In this document: positions 47,320 through 57,983 of the stretch, piece after piece
How the letters are laid out: each line of letters begins with the position of its first letter
Position numbering within the stretch: the stretch's first letter is position 1
Assembly: GCF_026213295.1 (NCBI RefSeq)
Contig: NC_079432.1
Coordinates: forward strand, 16,686,857-16,750,856
Source of the DNA: Gadus chalcogrammus
Taxonomy: Eukaryota > Chordata > Actinopteri > Gadiformes > Gadidae
Reading direction: 5' to 3'
Length of the DNA: 64,000 nt
Translations under genes and position numbers: made by a program
The notes under the pieces: generated by a model
The model's database searches: none
What the model was told of the DNA's origin: nothing
What the model saw: only the letters and a program-made list of their open reading frames with translations

Positions 47320-47860
47320 TATTTAAGACTGGAGGGGCAAGTGGTTGAACAGATTAAACATTTTAAGTACCTTGGAACCCAGATTGACCACTGCCTGTCA
47401 TTCACCCAGCACACAGACGGAGTTTACAAAAAAGCGCAACAACGCATGTGTCTCCTGAGGAAGCTGAAAGGGTTCGATGTCAGAAAGGACATTTTATTAA
47501 CAGTTTATCGGACATTGATCGAATTTGTCATCTCCTTCAACATGACATCTTGGTACAGCTTCCTCACAAGTAGATGTAAGGGAAAACTGGCTAGGATAAT
47601 TAAGCAGGCAAGCAAGATAACCAGCATCCAACAAAAACAGCTTTCAGACTTGCACACTCAAGCAGTGGAAAGGAAGATCAATTCCATTCTCCTGGATCCC
47701 TCCCACCCCCTCCACGGCTGTTTTGAGTTGCTTCCATCAGGCAGAAGATACAGAGTGCCTCTAGACAAAAAATCTCTCTATACAAAATCCTTCATACCCA
47801 AGGCAATACACACCCACAACATACTTCTTACAAAAGCACCACATACACACAATTAGAGGA
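47320..47860 (+). mobile_element. 5'-truncated LINE (non-LTR retrotransposon), end of reverse transcriptase ORF
   Basis: A 171-residue frame (47341-47856) contains KYLGTQIDHCLSFTQHT, then CLLRKLKGFDV, TLIEFVISFNMTSWY and LLPSGRRYRVP, SFIPKAI. This order (KYLG, LLRKL, IES-like, LPSGRR, SFIP) is the C-terminal end of RT ORFs in teleost LINEs. The catalytic RT motifs and endonuclease are absent, so it is a dead 5' truncation. It sits inside the repeat array described separately. Confidence 0.8.
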
Positions 47861-48439
47861 CAGAGTGCCTTCAAACAAAGACAACTTTCTAATATGGCAA
47901 CATGTTCTTGAACTGTGTGCTAATTGGTCAAATCAAGTTGCTTGACCTTGTAGTTAGCGTTTTCCAACTCTGCACCAAGACTTGTTCAGCATTCAGAACA
48001 TGTGATTCATGAACTATTTTAATTGCAGCCACTGAACTTTTCAAAGTTGTGTTTTGTCTGCAGGGACTATGATGAAATATTTGATTGTTCCTTCTGGACC
48101 ATTACTATTAAACACTATAACAGAGCACCCAACTAATAAGGTTGCTTCTGTGTATCCAATTGGATTTTGGTTTGACAAAGTCCAAGGGGTTGAATACTGA
48201 ATGCAAACCACATATTCCATTTTTCATTTCTTGCAAATTAATGGTCTGAACCAACAATAAGCCCTGGTTAGACATGATCTAATATAGTCTCATCACTAAT
48301 CATGTCTATTGTAATGTCATCTAGTCTAATCTAGTCCAATGTATTCTAATGTTTTGTCTAACCTACTCCAATGTATTCTTATATAATTAAGTCAAATTTT
48401 TTATTTTTTTTTTTATTCTGATCAGGAAACAAGAGGGTA

Positions 48440-48570
48440 CGAAATCCTAGCGGTTAGGGTACTGAACCAAAAGGTGGTGGGTTCAAACCCTTAGTCTACA
48501 GACTACCTGAATGCATCCATGAGCACACTGTCTTTCCCCTACATGCTGTTAAATCCATGTATTTAAATTA
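48440..48570 (+). mobile_element. tRNA-derived SINE fragment within the array
   Basis: It contains TAGCGGTTAGGGTACTGAAC (A-box region), GGTGGTGGGTTCAAACCC (B box) and a diverged GACTACCTGAATGCATCC body. It is related to the copy near 50808. Confidence 0.65.
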
Positions 48571-49059
48571 ATTCTTTAAAATTTAAATTTGGATTGTAGC
48601 ATCTGCTCTCTAAATAGTCACTTCAGAAAATCCCTCTGAGTTTGACCAAACGCACATTCCAAATGCAATGGCAACTCAAAGTTATAAAGGAAACTACATT
48701 ATGGTTATTAGTATGAAGCGGAACCAGTATATTAGTATGCATAATAGTATGTAGGTTTCTGTGCTGGTCAGGGCATGTCTTTATCCAGAGGCGCGTAATG
48801 TTCACACGCCTGCCAACACTAACTGGTACCCTCCCGTGTCTCACCTAGCCCTGGGAAAGAACCTCCAGAGACAATTTTTATTTACATAGGAAAATACATG
48901 CTTTCTTGCAAGTGTCATATCTTTATACGATTATAATAGCATTCTATTATATTAAATCTGTGTAAATGATATTATAATTACACAAAATCTGATCTAATCA
49001 GCAAAATAGTGAGTGCCTGAAATATTTTCAATGTCGTTGTAATAATGAGTTTAGGCCCT

Positions 49060-49385
49060 GTCCACAGGATTTTTGAGGGGTTTCATGGGTGACAGCTTTC
49101 AGGGGCCAGAGTGAGTGGAAAAACACTTCATTCAACTTTTTAGGACTCAATTGACCGTATAAACATTCTGATTCAGGGCAGGGTTGTGCTGAATTAAATG
49201 AAGTGCTGGCTAGTAGTGCAGCATTGACGAGCTGCAGTGTTGTTCTGTCTGAAGGACCACAGACCCAGAGGTGTGCCGACTTCACACCCCTGGTGGAGCC
49301 TCCGTACGTCTCACCTTCTCCCGGGAGAAGACAACCAGAGTCTGAACTGCACTGGAGCTCAGCAGAGTTCAGGGGAAGAGTTTAG
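49060..49385 (+). repeat. Duplicated block, copy 1 (partner at 50333-50625)
   Basis: From CATGGGTGACAGCTTTCAGG to the TTCAGGGGAA near the end, this block repeats nearly identically 1,242 bp downstream. The highest identity is in the last 200 bp. Confidence 0.85.
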
Positions 49386-50332
49386 AAGGTCACGGATGTA
49401 TGACATGTATGAGATGTACTATTACTGAAGGACGGTCATTTTGTGGGGAGGGGGCTTGGAGGACAGAGAGTCAGAGACAAGAGGGGAAAGATTTCTGCAG
49501 GTCTCTTGCAGCCTTTGACATGTGAATCCCCAGATCTTCTCAACCTTCCAAGAACTGGGACTCTCTCAGGCTCTCCCTGCTCACATCCCACCAGACGGAA
49601 GGCCATTACTGGGTCACCTGCAAAGAATCTGCTGAATGACTCAGTAGTCCCATCAGAAAACTCTGCTGAGGTGTACCAAAGGCCTGCTCCATATGAAAAG
49701 ACACATCACAGTTAAAGACATTTCCTTAATGGATTAAATGTGGTTTATGAAAGTTTAATCTGAGTTTGGGTGCTGGTAAGAGGTGGGGATAAAGGGGTAG
49801 ATGAGAATCTGTCAAGGTAAGAGGTCCAAACATGTCTTCACCCAGAGGTGTGTAATGTTCACACCCCTACCAACACTAACTGGTACCACCCTCTCTCTCA
49901 CCCCCCCATGGGAACCAACCTCCAGGGACACAGGGTAGAACCTGACCCAAAGGTCAGCAGAGGTTAGACTGAGAAGGCTTAGGGTCACAAGGGGTTAGTA
50001 TTAGGTCATTGCAATAAATTAAGAATAAGCTATATTTTCATATTTAAAGAACGGTACAAGACTACAATTTGACCAAACATACCTTGAATAATAGTCTATT
50101 CTAATACATTTTATTTTGAGACAGTGTCGAGATAATTTGAACAAATATATTTTATCTAATCGCTGATCCAATCAAATCTGATTTAATTGCTGAGAGTTTC
50201 AAGGGAGGCCTATATTTAGTGAGGAGGTCTTATTATGTTATAATTGCATTAGATCATCTAATCTAATCAGTAATTTAGTCAGGGCATGGCAGACTTTTAA
50301 TGTTGTTGCAATTATATGTGTGAGAGAGGTTT

Positions 50333-50625
50333 TCATGGGTGACAGCTTTCAGGGGCTAGAGTGAGTGGAACGACACTTATTTTAACACTCAATTTACCCC
50401 AAATGCATTCTGATTCAGGGCAGGGTTGTGCTGAATTAAATGAAGTGCTGGCTAGCAGTGCAGCATTGACGAGCTGCAGTGTTGTTCTGTCTGAAGGACC
50501 ACAGACCCAGAGGTGTGCCGACTTCACACCCCTGGTGGAGCCTCCGTACGTCTCACCTTCTCCCGGGAGAAGACAACCAGAGTCTGAACTGCACTGGAGC
50601 TCAGCAGAGTTCAGGGGAAAATTTA
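50333..50625 (+). repeat. Duplicated block, copy 2
   Basis: Near-identical partner of the block at 49060-49385. The copies diverge after TTCAGGGGAA. Confidence 0.85.
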
Positions 50626-50807
50626 GGAAGGTCACGACAAAATGTACATCAGATATATTATCATTTACATCCACGACTTTAGGAGGTTTTTTTTTGGGAG
50701 TGGGCAATGTGACCAAATGGATCTATCGCCTTGGGTACAAAGAGAGTCTCTGCTGTTCTGCATAGGACAAAACAGACAGACCAGACAGGAGAGAAGGGGT
50801 AAGAAAG

Positions 50808-50935
50808 TATAGCGGTCAGGGTGTTTGACTCCCAGCCCAATGGCTCTGGATTCGAACGACTAGCTCTGCAGACTACCTGTGTGCATCCTTGAGCAGGACG
50901 CTTAACCAAAGCTGCTCCTAGACATGATTAACAAA
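50808..50935 (+). mobile_element. tRNA-derived SINE fragment, second copy
   Basis: It carries TAGCGGTCAGGGTGTTTGAC, a B box in GGCTCTGGATTCGAAC, and CATCCTTGAGCAGGACGCTT, a body common in fish tRNA SINEs. Confidence 0.7.
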
Positions 50936-51799
50936 TAAATCATGGCTGATAATCCCCATGCAAATGCGCACTCCAAATGCAAAGGCATCACAAACAATAG
51001 TTGATACATTCAAATGCAGCTTATGAAAGTATGACTGAATTTGAAGTGCTGGTCAGAGGCGGGGTTAGAGGGATGGATGACAATCTAGCAAGGTAAACAC
51101 GTCTTCACCCAGAGGTGTGCAATGTTCACACCCCTGCCAACACTAACTGGTACCACCCTGTGTCTCACCTAGCCCTGGGAAAGAGCCTAGGGCCACAGAG
51201 AAGAAACTGACCCAAGGTGCTTAGGGTCACAAAGGGTTAATATCTAGTGAAGCCAATCCATAAAAGATACGATATATGCTTTTTCTAAAAGCCTCTATAT
51301 GCTTCTTCTAAAAAAAAATCCGGCCTTTAAGCTGAACATGATTGTATTTTCTTATTAAATGTATTTGGTATAATTAGTCCAAATCTAAACTGATCTAGTC
51401 TGATGCACTCTCATCAATGCCTTGCAAACATGAGGTTACGGTCGAGGATTGTGGGGGATGGGGAGAAAGGATGAATATTAATTGGCTGAGTTTTAACTAG
51501 AAAAACTCTAATCCAATTAAATATTTATAAACTACACATTTGCAACAATGGTGTTGTAAACAACATGAAAAGTTGGTTATGAATGTTGGTGTGTGTGGTG
51601 CGAAGGGCAGGGCTGTTCAGAGGGCTGGGGAGCAGGCGTGTCTTTGTCAGTCAGTCTGACCTGGTGGAAGTGTGGATACTTCACACCCCTTATAACACCA
51701 AACATCTCACCTCGCCTTGGGAAAGACCCACCGGAGAAAGGTTCAGGGAGATGTTTGGAAGGCCACAGAGGTCACTAATGTCCTTTATTTTCTCCCTCA

Positions 51800-53440
51800 T
51801 GTTCCTTCGCTGCTGTAACCAATAAATGAAAAACGTCCTGTTTCTTTTCTGTTGCGTTTTTTTCTTTTATATTTCTAGTTCTTCAGACACAGAAGCTTAT
51901 TCTCTCTGAAATACCCAGTGAGCAGGACTTTGGGAGTAATTTTTACATGCAGTACCTTTTCCATTAAGCATATCACATTGTGCTAAGACTTCCATTACAA
52001 TATTTTGCAATCAAATATTATACGTATAGGACAGATTTATGATGCACACACGTATGGTAGAGAGGTCAGTTTTAACAGTTTTTCTAATTCGCTTTGGTAC
52101 ATTTCTCAGATCAGAATGGAAATTCTCAAAACTACTTGTTCAATCTTTACATCATTGTATAACTTTTGCACATCAAAAAAGCAGTTTCTTATTTCTTTGA
52201 ACAAGTTGCAAATTCTTTGGTACATTCATGCAAATGATTATGTACAATTCTCTGTTCTCAAATCATCTTCAGGTGCAGTGCTTATAGGGCTCAGAAGAGG
52301 TCACTTGAGCAGAATGGCGCCAGACACGAGCCTGCTGGCTGCCCGTCCAAGGCGTTTCCCAGAGAATGAGAAAGGTGTTCAGACTTCACAACTGACACCG
52401 ACCCTGACACCAACACCACCCCGCGCGTTCCTGTGCAGGGCATCATTCTTCACTATAGGTGCCAATAATTGACGTGGTGCTGCTTTAGGTAGAAATTGAA
52501 CGATGCGGAATTTAATAAATCCTTCTATTTTCTATGCGACAAAATATAGGCCTACAATCAAGACATTAAGACTACTATAAGAATAACAATTTGCTAAGGA
52601 AAAAGGCGACAGTATGACCTTTTATTATTGAAATAGTCGGTTGGTATTCGAACAAACTGCACTTTTCATGTTGTTTAAAGACTATGATTGCATGAAGGCC
52701 ACTTTACAAATGTTGATGATGAAAATGAAAATGAAGTCATCTAAATAAATAATAATAAATAATAAATTGCAACCTAACCACCAACTCAATCCTATTATTA
52801 CCGTCTATGTAACCGAAGCCTCGCAGCTCCGTAAAACTGAAAGTTCACACCATTTACAGGGTGTGCAATTTCCGCACTTAGTAAGTTCTCATTCATTAGT
52901 GAGCTATTTGTCGGGCAATGTAAGTGGCGTTTTAAACCACATTTGATGAAAAATTCAACGAAATCCTGTGAAAACCATGAATTGAATATAATCCAGGCTC
53001 TAGGTATCCCATCGATGCAAGACAACAATTCTTTATACGGGAAGCTGTCCCGCTGGGTAGCGTAGCGTGTGTATCCCCTCCGGGACACGGGGCCCCTATC
53101 GGGTTCCTCTCGCAGGCCGCAGCGCCTGGCGAGGTGTCGCCTCTCCAAACGCGGGCTGCTGCTTCCTCCCCAGCTGTTGGTTTGTGGCACAACCCACATC
53201 CTCTGGCGAGGTGGGGGCCAGCTCCTAACGCGTGCGCTCTGTTGTTCCTTCACTGACTTGATATATAGACTTTATTTTATTTATGATATGATTATTTTAT
53301 TCATTGCATCGGTTTCAATGCAGAACCTCGATTCAGCAACTTTGTTGACTGTACGACATATTCTCAAGCTGTAGCTGCAATCCTATCAGGAAATTCATGA
53401 CCCAATATGTACAGAAACACCCAGCCAAGTCAAGCAGTGT
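51800..53440. other. Intergenic between the array and ripply
   Basis: AT-rich spacer plus a CpG-rich patch at 53040-53240. A minus frame of 151 codons covers 52798-53253 but matches no family I recognise. Confidence 0.5.
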
Positions 53441-53637
53441 AAGTTTCAAATGCATTTTATTGCAACATTCACCGAAATTACAAAAAAGGTAGACAAATTG
53501 GTAGAAATAACTTAATTGACAGAAATCTGCCAGCGAGCGTAGAAAATATAAATATTTACAGATGTGTACAAAAATAAATTAAAAATATATATTAGTTATG
53601 CAGCTTTGCTCTTCCAGTTGTTCATTCCAGCGACAAT
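53440..53637 (-). other. ripply2: ripply 3' UTR with poly(A) signal
   Basis: AT-rich sequence after the stop on the - strand. An AATAAA on the minus strand lies at 53461-53456, about 180 nt past the stop. Confidence 0.5.
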
Positions 53638-53854
53638 TTAATTCATCCCCATTTCGAAATCCTCCTCTTCGTCACTGAGTTCTCCCCAACTGGAGCACTC
53701 GTCCCCACTGGACTCCTCGTCCCCGCTGGACCCCTCGTCCCCGCTGCCCCCCTCCTGATACAGGCAGATGGTGGCCTGGACTGGGTAGTTACTCAGCAGC
53801 ACCTCGGCGTCTTGGTACAGATAGTCAAAACATTTGGATTTCGGCCAGTACAAC
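53638..53854 (-). CDS. ripply2: ripply coding exon 3 (homology domain and acidic tail)
   Basis: The acceptor is TTTGTAG. The exon begins G|TTG TAC TGG (LYWPKSK) and ends with MGMN and a TAA stop at 53640-53638. Confidence 0.9.
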
Positions 53855-54275
53855 CTACAAAGAAGAAGTAAAGAAGGAGAACAACAGTTAATAAAAAAAG
53901 AAAACCACTGAGATCGACCAACAGGGTGCTGGGAATCAGGACAATAGACTGTAGGATTCATAACCAAACTTACTTGACTGGATGTGTGATGGGCAAGTTC
54001 TTGGAGTGCTTTGCATCGTGAAGTTCCCCATGGTTGGAGTTCAACTATAACAGAAAAGCATGGTGTTAAATAACTGCAAAGTTAACGTTAATGTAACGTG
54101 CAATGAATTGCAAAAAAAAGTCGTTCAGTTGATGACTCAGGTCCTAGCCTACCTTGTGTGCCTCGTTCTGTCCACACGGTGTGTCCCACGGTCTCCACAT
54201 CACAGCCCCACTGTGACTGTCTGCAGCTTGTCCTCCGGGGGAAATAATCCCACACTGCGCAGTAATAGCGTCCAT
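53638..54275 (-). CDS. ripply2: Ripply-family transcriptional repressor, likely ripply2, 3 coding exons
   Basis: The coding sequence on the - strand joins 54275-54153, 54044-53974 and 53854-53638, giving 136 residues; all junctions are GT-AG and in frame. The first exon carries MWRPW (WRPW at residues 27-30), the Groucho/TLE-binding tetrapeptide. The Ripply homology domain spans ~62-97 (HPVKLYWPKSKCFDYLY, then NYPVQATICLY). The tail is strongly acidic with three SGDE-type repeats (residues 102-132). Known family role: a nuclear adaptor that binds T-box factors such as Tbx6 and recruits Groucho, ending the segmentation programme in presomitic mesoderm. Ripply2 is favoured over ripply1 by linkage to sim1 (both on human 6q) and by size; the paralogue call is moderate, the family call strong. 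Confidence 0.88.
53974..54044 (-). CDS. ripply2: ripply coding exon 2
   Basis: The acceptor is GTTATAG and the donor AA|GTAAGT. It encodes LNSNHGELHDAK, then HSKNLPITHPV, and the first two bases of Lys65. It is 71 nt and too short to be seen as a stand-alone ORF. It supplies the start of the Ripply homology domain. Confidence 0.85.
54153..54275 (-). CDS. ripply2: ripply coding exon 1 (WRPW motif)
   Basis: It starts at the ATG complementary to 54273-54275 (MDAITAQCG) and ends at AAG|GTAGGC, phase 0. The frame stays open upstream to another ATG at 54434, which would add 53 residues. The shorter start is preferred because it puts WRPW near the N-terminus as in other Ripply proteins. Confidence 0.82.
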
Positions 54276-54560
54276 TGTTTCTGTAGTGTGATAATCCTGC
54301 GGGGTTACAACAGACAAAGGTCCTGGAGGAAGGTCCGAGAGTGAATGTGCAGAACGGCTCGAAGCACTCCTTTTTATCCGTGCTGCGGGGCTCGTGCCAA
54401 ATGCCTCTGGTTTGACACGCTGCCAAGTGTCCACGCGCCGAGGCGAGGCGCGACCTCACACCTCAGCAGACCTCCGCCGTTTGGTCACCTCGCATCGGCC
54501 TGCTGCTCGTCTACTAACACATATAAGATAAAAGGATTGGAAACTCCTCGAAAAACGCGT
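54276..54560 (-). promoter_or_regulatory. ripply 5' UTR and probable promoter
   Basis: A GC-rich, CpG-containing segment lies upstream of the ripply ATG. An AT-rich stretch reading ATCTTATATGTG on the minus strand lies near 54520-54540. No transcript start can be fixed from sequence. Confidence 0.35.
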
Positions 54561-54710
54561 TTACGCTTGCTCGGGTTTTTCAAATTAGCATGCATGTAAA
54601 TCAAGATTACTCTGTATCAGTATAGGTTCTACAATTATAGGCAAGTCTCCATGTTTACGGAAACACCTATGATCAAATAATTAAACAATATATTAATATA
54701 TCTATATATT

Positions 54711-54762
54711 CATTCACCCACCCACCCACCCACCCATCCATCCATCCATCCATCCATCTATC
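54711..54762. repeat. (CCCA)n/(CCAT)n tetranucleotide repeat
   Basis: CACCCACC units pass into CATCCATC, then CTATCT. Confidence 0.95.
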
Positions 54763-55041
54763 TCTCTGTCTTTTTATCATCCATTTCAACTCGTGTTTGG
54801 GTTCAAGTCAAACAAATGAATATGCTCCGACATGCTTAAACCATGAAGATACAATCATCCCATAATAACGTAGGTTCACTGCTGGATAAATCATGAAAGA
54901 GCAGCCAATACTCAACCCGATACGATCAGGCTCATTTTCATATCCTTGTTATTCTACATTGTTGCCTTTCCATTTGCAGTGAGCTGTGAGGCAGCACGTG
55001 CCAGGTGTGAAAGTATGGTTGAAGGTTCGTGGGAGGAGATT

Positions 55042-55286
55042 GTGGAGGGGAGGGAGAGGAGGGGGGGGAGGAGAGGAGAAGATGAGGGGGGAGGAGAGGA
55101 AAAGAGGAGGGGAGGAGGAGAGGAGGGGAGGAGGAAAGGAGGGGAGGAGAAAATTAGGATGGAGGAGAGATGGAGAGGAGGAGAGGAGAGGAGGAGATGG
55201 GGAGAGGAGGACAGGAGGAGAAGAGGAGAGGGGGAGAGGAAGAGATGAGGAAGAGAGTAGGAGAGGAGGAGAGGAGGGGGAGGGGT
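55042..55286. repeat. (GGAGA)n polypurine tract
   Basis: Almost 250 bp of purines on the + strand. All open frames over it are Arg/Glu/Gly low complexity. Confidence 0.95.
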
Positions 55287-55772
55287 GGCGCGCTCGGGTC
55301 CGCCACTCCAGCCATAAAGCCGTATAACTTTTCTGAATCCAATGATCCCGTATTTCCATCGATGCCCAAAGGGGGAGACATTGGTCTACAAAAACAAATT
55401 ACAATATAATCCCGAGTTACAAATTTGTTTCATAAAATGCAACAACATTGAGCAATGGCTGGTGAATCATAAACCTTGAGACATCCTTTGTCTGCAGAGT
55501 TCACTTTACTTGAAGACCAATTAACAGACTGTTACGTATTTTAAGAATCTAAGCTACCCACACATAGACCAAAATGAAGCAGGACCAAACATATAAGCCG
55601 TAAATACCATACATAGCCACAAGGGGAGCAATACCTTATTGGAGGCTGCTCCAGCCACAGATAGCAACACTTTTATATATACGAAGAAGCCGAAGCCATT
55701 ACGGCACCCCGGCCACGCCCACTTGGCCACGCCCACTTGATGGTCTCTTACCTGTGCACCCAGTGTGAAGAG

Positions 55773-55888
55773 ACCAGAGATTAATAACGACACGCGCGAA
55801 GGGTCACGGGCCTCTGCCCGTGGCCCATAGACCAGAGATTAATAACGACACGCGCGAAGGGTCACGGGCCTCTGCCCGTGGCCCATAG
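55773..55888 (+). repeat. Two exact tandem copies of a 58-bp unit with a hairpin
   Basis: Copies span 55773-55830 and 55831-55888. Each contains CACGGGC-CTCT-GCCCGTG, a 7-bp stem with a 4-nt loop. A partial GGTCACG-like context continues on the left. Confidence 0.9.
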
Positions 55889-56262
55889 TAGCCAGAGTTA
55901 TTATCTCTCACACGTGTTCCACTCTTTAGATTCAATTCCCTCCGTATAGCTTCAGTTACCATGCCGAAACATGCCGACGACTTTATAATAAATGAAGCGA
56001 GTTTAAAGCAACCCGGGATTGGACAACTTTCTTCGATAAAATGCAACAACCTACCTTATGGTCAAATATTGCTTTAGGAAAAAGTAACCTCTAATTGACA
56101 ATACCAGTCGGAACCTTTAAGTCATACTTTGAGTAATTTATATGGAAATCAATTCAAACCAAATACCAGTAGTAATTCCACAACAACAATTCACATTGGA
56201 GTAGCCTACATAGAGAATGTTGTTAAGTATTTCGCAGATATCTATTTTTATAAAAAATGCTT

Positions 56263-56545
56263 AAAAATAAACATTCAATTTCTAGTCTTTTTTACACGTA
56301 GTAAGTTTCAATAACTCCATTCCATTACATACCGACATTCAAGCAGCAAAGATGAGACGTCGTTGTGTGGTGAGAACTGATAGAAAATCGATAACAACAA
56401 CAATGCCGCCATTTTCTTTATTTTTTGTAACCTGCAATAAATAAAGCAGGCTTCCAGTCAATGGAAAAATGGCTTCTCCCCACCGGCGATTGTTGTTGTT
56501 TACTTACTACGTGTAAAAAAGACTAGAAATTGAATGTTTATTTTT
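56263..56545. mobile_element. Foldback element with 43-bp perfect inverted repeats
   Basis: 56263-56305 and 56503-56545 are exact reverse complements, separated by 197 bp. The interior has no coding content. The arms include TTTACACGTAGTAAG. Confidence 0.75.
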
Positions 56546-56586
56546 TATTGAATGTTTACATAAAGTTGCACTGGGTGCCTTTAACC

Positions 56587-57260
56587 CAGTGGTTTTCAAA
56601 CTTTTCGGTCATCTCCCACTTTGGATTTTCAAGGGGGGATTTTCAAGCCCTACCTGCCCACATCGCCCCAACACAATGTTAGTGAAATAGAGAAAATAAA
56701 AGTGCAGCTGTGTCATGATTTGTCTCAAGATAAAAAATAGAGAAAAAGAAGTGCCACTTTTCAATCTATTAAAAAAAAAGGTCTGTGTCACAAATTGATC
56801 CATGTTGGGTTATTCTTCACACCAGCCTGCTCACCATCCGCGCAAAAGTTTGTTCCTTTACAATTAACCCTTCGCTAAGACCTGCCCCCCTTGGTTACTT
56901 TTGCTATGTCTGTGAAGCTTTCGCTCCTACCATAAGAAATACAGAGTTTTCAGTAGCCCTAAGCCGATAAGGACCAGCGTTCTGTTCAACATTATCCCTT
57001 ACAGATATATCATATAAGCCCAGACCAACATAACGGTTGTGTGCGAGAGACATACGAACGCTTACCACTTTTCTAAATGCCATACATACAGTAAATTCGA
57101 ATTGCATGATAGGAATAAATCTATTCTGATTAGAAATCTAATCGGATTAGAAATTTCCATGTAAACGTGGCTGGTCGAATTTCCTCCCGTTTGTCGCGCC
57201 CCACCTGTCACGTCTCTATTCCCCACCAGTGGGCCGCGCCCCACACTTTGAGAACTGCTG
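56587..57260. mobile_element. Non-autonomous hAT-type DNA transposon
   Basis: The left end reads CAGTGGTTTTCAAACTTTT. The right end, reverse-complemented, reads CAGCAGTTCTCAAAGTGTG: the CAGNGGTT...CAAAGT style typical of hAT elements. Flanks CTTTAACC and GGTTAACC match at 6 of 8 positions, consistent with a decayed 8-bp target duplication. No transposase frame is present. Confidence 0.72.
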
Positions 57261-57267
57261 GGTTAAC

Positions 57268-57400
57268 CAGACAATTTTTGGTGCTTGGCACTTGGTTTTA
57301 TGAACATCCTTACTGTTCAGACAGCGACATGATTGTAAGTCACTTTGGATAAAAGCATCTGCTTAATGCCCTAACTGTTAAATGTAAATGCAAATTGAAG
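57268..57400 (+). repeat. Teleost interspersed repeat tail
   Basis: It contains GTAAGTCACTTTGGATAAAA then GCATCTGCTTAATGCCCTAA, a tail seen on many fish retroposons. It abuts the hAT element, which probably inserted into it. Confidence 0.6.
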
Positions 57401-57488
57401 GATTAAATTAAATTAAAATCACTCCGTACACAGGAACAATGATCTTTGCTCACATAATCAAACAAACTGTTAACAGCAGTGGGGGTAT

Positions 57489-57983
<495 letters not shown>

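Larger units (their letters stand above)
46120..51790 (+). repeat. Array of at least eight diverged copies of a ~130-bp unit in longer duplications
   Basis: A shared core (CAGAGGTGTGTAATGTTCAC then CTCACCTAGCCCTGGGAAA and a CCAGAGA-like segment) recurs near 46230, 46865, 48792, 49262, 49842, 50504, 51110 and 51645. Two subtypes exist: one reading GTGTAATGTTCACACC and one reading GTGTGCCGACTTCACACC (49262, 50504). Flanking sequence is also shared, so units were copied as blocks of roughly 1.2 kb. Frames differ between copies and many hold stops. No protein family is recognised. Confidence 0.75.

Noticed and set aside
48440..48570. Functional tRNA gene
   Set aside because: The promoter boxes are present but no full cloverleaf is evident and a SINE body follows. 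The same applies at 1664 and 50808.
46120..51790. CRISPR-like spaced repeats
   Set aside because: The units are diverged, ~130 bp, irregularly spaced and in a vertebrate genome.
54088..54459. 123-codon alternate minus frame over ripply exon 1
   Set aside because: Out of frame with WRPW and the spliced Ripply homology domain.
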